A stretch of 64,000 nucleotides of DNA from Chloracidobacterium sp. GTDB taxonomy: Bacteria; Acidobacteriota; Blastocatellia; Pyrinomonadales; Pyrinomonadaceae. Below the pieces are notes generated by a model. The model did not search any database and was not told the DNA's origin. It worked only from the letters and a program-made list of their open reading frames with translations. Positions 62,220-64,000 of this stretch are shown in pieces. The stretch covers positions 496,001 through 560,000 of the forward strand of contig JADJJY010000003.1 in NCBI GenBank assembly GCA_016706275.1, written 5' to 3'. Position numbers and translations under genes: made by a program. Positions within the stretch are counted from its first letter, which is position 1; each line of letters opens with the position of its first letter.

Positions 62220-62336
62220 TTTAAATTCACCGGCTGATCCGGGCTTTCGCGTTGGTCTTTGACGCTTCTATGATCTGTCATTGGTCACTGTGAAGAACTA
62301 AAAGAACATGGCAGGACTAACGAATTCTGATGACTT

Positions 62337-62472
62337 GCCACTAGCTTCAGCTAGTGGTTTGGGGGATAAAATGGACCGGGCTTTAGCCCAAAAGAGGTCT
62401 CAGGGCGTCTCCCCGCTGTTGGGCTAAAGCCCAGATCAAACTGACCAGCAACCACTAGCTAAAGCTAGTGGC
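62337..62472. repeat. CCACTAGC composite palindromic element, copy 2
   Basis: CCACTAGCTTCAGCTAGTGG (62338-62357) and CCACTAGCTAAAGCTAGTGG (62452-62471) flank GGGCTTTAGCCC (62378-62389) and GGGCTAAAGCCC (62421-62432). Same order and orientation as 35801-35981, but inner arms are GGGC instead of CGGC and the spacing is shorter, so it is an independent insertion rather than a recent duplication. Confidence 0.9.
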
Positions 62473-62584
62473 AATTGAGAAAACCGCAGATCCCTTTTTG
62501 AAAAATCCGCAAAATCTGCATAATCCGCAAAACCCGCAAAATAGGGTTTACTTTTTGACGCATTGGTAATAACTTGTGTCATCT

Positions 62585-62986
62585 ATGCGACTAAAAGAAA
62601 CTGAAGAATGGAACGTTTTTACGGGTAAGCAGTATGGCCATACGGCTAAGAAAGAGGCTCGGGTTACCTTGGGCCACTATGGCACATTTTATCTGAACCG
62701 GCAGGCGTTTACCGAGCTTGGCAGTCCTGGGGCGGTGGAGCTGCTTTTTGACGCGGGCAAACGCCGGATCGGGCTCAGACCGGTGGCGCACATGGCGCCG
62801 CATGCATTCAAGATCGTGCAGCACACAAGAGCCGGCTACCATCGGCTATCCGCAGCCGCCTTTTGCCACCATCACGGCATCTTTTTCAAAGGCACGCTCC
62901 TATTCCACGGCGTAACCATCGACGACAATGGAATGATGCGGCTCGATCTCGTCAACACAACGATCGTCACCCGCGGCGCGAGATAG
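62585..62986 (+). CDS. Uncharacterised protein, FCxHH family (copy 2)
   Basis: 133 aa from the ATG at 62585 (a GTG three codons earlier is possible). Full-length relative of the 33203-33610 protein: WNVFTGKQYG, FYLNRQAFTELGSPGAVELLFD, AAFCHHHGI and MMRLDLVNTTIV correspond to WDIFRGGQTV, LTLNKYTREILGKPEAVLLMF, APFCRHHNI and YLTLDLKNTINV. Soluble, with basic patches and a C-x-HH cluster. No named family. Neighbours differ between the two copies, so the proteins probably act alone. Confidence 0.65.
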   Translation: MRLKETEEWNVFTGKQYGHTAKKEARVTLGHYGTFYLNRQAFTELGSPGAVELLFDAGKRRIGLRPVAHMAPHAFKIVQHTRAGYHRLSAAAFCHHHGIFFKGTLLFHGVTIDDNGMMRLDLVNTTIVTRGAR

Positions 62987-63204
62987 TGCGACCACGCCAC
63001 TTTTCCGCCGGTCAGCGACAGGGTGAGTGGTGTTGTAGAATTATCGACATCAAACGAATGGAGGTCGGACAGGTGAGAACCGAAAAACGAGTTTCGGATC
63101 ATGGCGAGGTTTTAGGCTCAAAGCCTGAAGTGGACGTGATGCTCGACTTTGGAAAAACAGGAAACGGAAGGATGGACTCTCAATTTCTTAGGGTCGGTTA
63201 TTGA

Positions 63205-64000
63205 TTATTCTAATTCGGACGCCGCAGACCGATCCCTCCGGACAGATAACGCAGACAAATGCCGCTTAATGGTCTCTGGTCGGTATGAACCGGTCAACTT
63301 CCCGAACCGGGGAGTTACGTGGACGACCTGAAAGTTGCCGCCTCCTTTCCACGATGTCGCCTCAGTGACTCCGCCCGTATCCGTTCCATCAAGCACTTGT
63401 TTAAGCCGCGGTAATACGAAGTCTAAGACAGTCTGAGCGTTCCGCTCGGCGACGACCCATTGCCGGCCCATCTTGTGAGCAACCGCAGCTGTAGTTCCAC
63501 TGCCGCCAAAAATGTCAACCACCAATTGCCCAGGGTTTGTGGCGATGTGGATAATACGTTCGAGAAGCGATTCCGGCTTAGGTGTATCGAACACTTCATG
63601 ATCGGGGAAGAGCTCCATTAAATGCCGTTTGGCGTCATCATTCGTGCCAGTATCGGTGCTTCCCCACACCGTGAATGGAACGAGACCCCGGAGCTGATGA
63701 GCGAAAAGTTTGAGGCGCGGTGAACCGTCCCCTCCCTTCGGAAACCAGATACGGTCATCGGCGAGCAGATCGCGATAGGTAGGTTCGGTTGCATACCAAG
63801 AGCGGCCTCTCGGCGGACGCAGAATTTGTCCCGTTGGAGTAACAATTTCGTATTGCTGAGCTCTTCGATAACCTGGAGCGGTGAAGGGCGCGTCTGACCA
63901 CGGACCTCGGGGATCGTTGTCCCTATTGAGTAGGAGCGCATTGTCTTTGACGAGTAAATTTCGAGAAGTCTTCCATTGTTTCGGCCCACTCGGAGCGTAC
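63205..64000 (-). CDS. DNA methyltransferase, beta class (type III Mod-like), C-terminal part
   Basis: Open reading frame running from the window end (first full codon at 63999) to the stop at 63205, about 265 aa. It includes KTSRNLLVKDNALLLNRDND as KTSRNLLVKDN, GPWSDAPFTAPGYRRAQQYE, a PTGQILRPPRGRSW core, WFPKGGDGSPRLKLFAHQL, and motif I FGGSGTTAAVAHKMGRQWV with an acidic E-x-N after it. In beta-class enzymes the catalytic DPPY lies N-terminal to motif I, so it should be just outside the window. It probably methylates adenine. No restriction subunit is visible downstream. Confidence 0.85.
   Translation of the reverse strand, partial: YAPSGPKQWKTSRNLLVKDNALLLNRDNDPRGPWSDAPFTAPGYRRAQQYEIVTPTGQILRPPRGRSWYATEPTYRDLLADDRIWFPKGGDGSPRLKLFAHQLRGLVPFTVWGSTDTGTNDDAKRHLMELFPDHEVFDTPKPESLLERIIHIATNPGQLVVDIFGGSGTTAAVAHKMGRQWVVAERNAQTVLDFVLPRLKQVLDGTDTGGVTEATSWKGGGNFQVVHVTPRFGKLTGSYRPETIKRHLSALSVRRDRSAASELE

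Larger units (their letters stand above)
62034..62584. other. Gene-free region upstream of dnaK
   Basis: No credible gene. It holds the dnaK leader (with GGTCAGTGGTCAGG word repeats at about 62069-62089), the HAIR/promoter (62190-62219), the CCACTAGC element (62337-62472) and a tail of CCGCAAAA/CCGCAGAT words (62485-62542) before the 62585 gene. Confidence 0.75.

Noticed and set aside
62863..63204. 113-aa frame after the second FCxHH gene
   Set aside because: No ribosome site, overlaps the preceding gene in another frame, and composition looks random.

Overview
The window looks like chromosomal DNA of an Acidobacteriota bacterium, most likely class Blastocatellia (subgroup 4). This is inferred from gene content, not from a marker search: two Oar-like TonB-dependent receptors with an N-terminal carboxypeptidase-regulatory domain, a Ser/Thr kinase fused to a PD40-type propeller, DUF4388, DUF4350 and DUF4129 proteins, a menaquinone-type (futalosine pathway) enzyme, an hspR-type heat-shock operon and a fused E1/E2 oxoglutarate dehydrogenase. 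No rRNA, tRNA or prophage was recognised.

Layout. 1-3.7 kb: membrane-protein operon (TauE fragment, DUF4350, DUF4129, multi-pass protein). 3.7-9.3 kb: a large TonB-dependent receptor with a sigma-54 promoter and, directly upstream of it, an orphan NtrC-type activator. 9.4-12.8 kb: SppA, small membrane protein, Cys-cluster protein, peroxiredoxin Q. 12.9-15.3 kb: nucleotide-sugar genes wecB (two frameshifts) and a wecC-like dehydrogenase. 15.5-17.3 kb: repeat-type hypothetical and DUF2227. 17.3-21.9 kb: UbiA prenyltransferase and a Crp/Fnr regulator converging on a nitric-oxide module (cupin, qNOR, truncated haemoglobin). 22-24.4 kb: GNAT, endonuclease III, MqnE. 24.4-26.2 kb: repeat-rich accessory zone with 21-nt tandem arrays and a REP-associated transposase surrounded by its palindromes. 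26.2-29.9 kb: DinB, ArsR with two AHSA1/SRPBCC proteins, DUF1801 and a secreted protein. 29.9-33.6 kb: KatG/PerR oxidative-stress genes, a diiron ferritin-like protein and one member of an uncharacterised FCxHH family. 33.8-38.6 kb: nucleotide-sugar epimerase, RDD protein and Ser/Thr kinase. 38.7-45.2 kb: ribH-nusB, secreted protein, Kgd-type fusion, CapA-like lipoprotein. 45.3-49.9 kb: second accessory zone with a frameshifted DUF1772 gene, an Mrr endonuclease, unknown genes, a third 21-nt array and an orphan 233-aa protein. 50-54.7 kb: SMC with an acidic insertion and a DUF4388 protein. 54.8-58.2 kb: a second, frameshifted TonB-dependent receptor. 58.4-62.2 kb: dnaK-dnaJ-hspR with a HAIR operator but no grpE. 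62.3-64 kb: palindromic element, second FCxHH paralogue and the 3' part of a DNA methyltransferase gene.

Functional themes are stress and detoxification (NO, peroxide, heat), cell-envelope polysaccharide precursors and outer-membrane transport. The intergenic DNA carries several families of palindromic repeats. It also has three arrays of contiguous 21-nt units whose sequences differ while the period is constant. These arrays are the best candidate for something undescribed. Three genes (wecB, DUF1772, second receptor) need four single-base corrections to read through, mostly in short homopolymers, so assembly indels should be excluded before calling pseudogenes.
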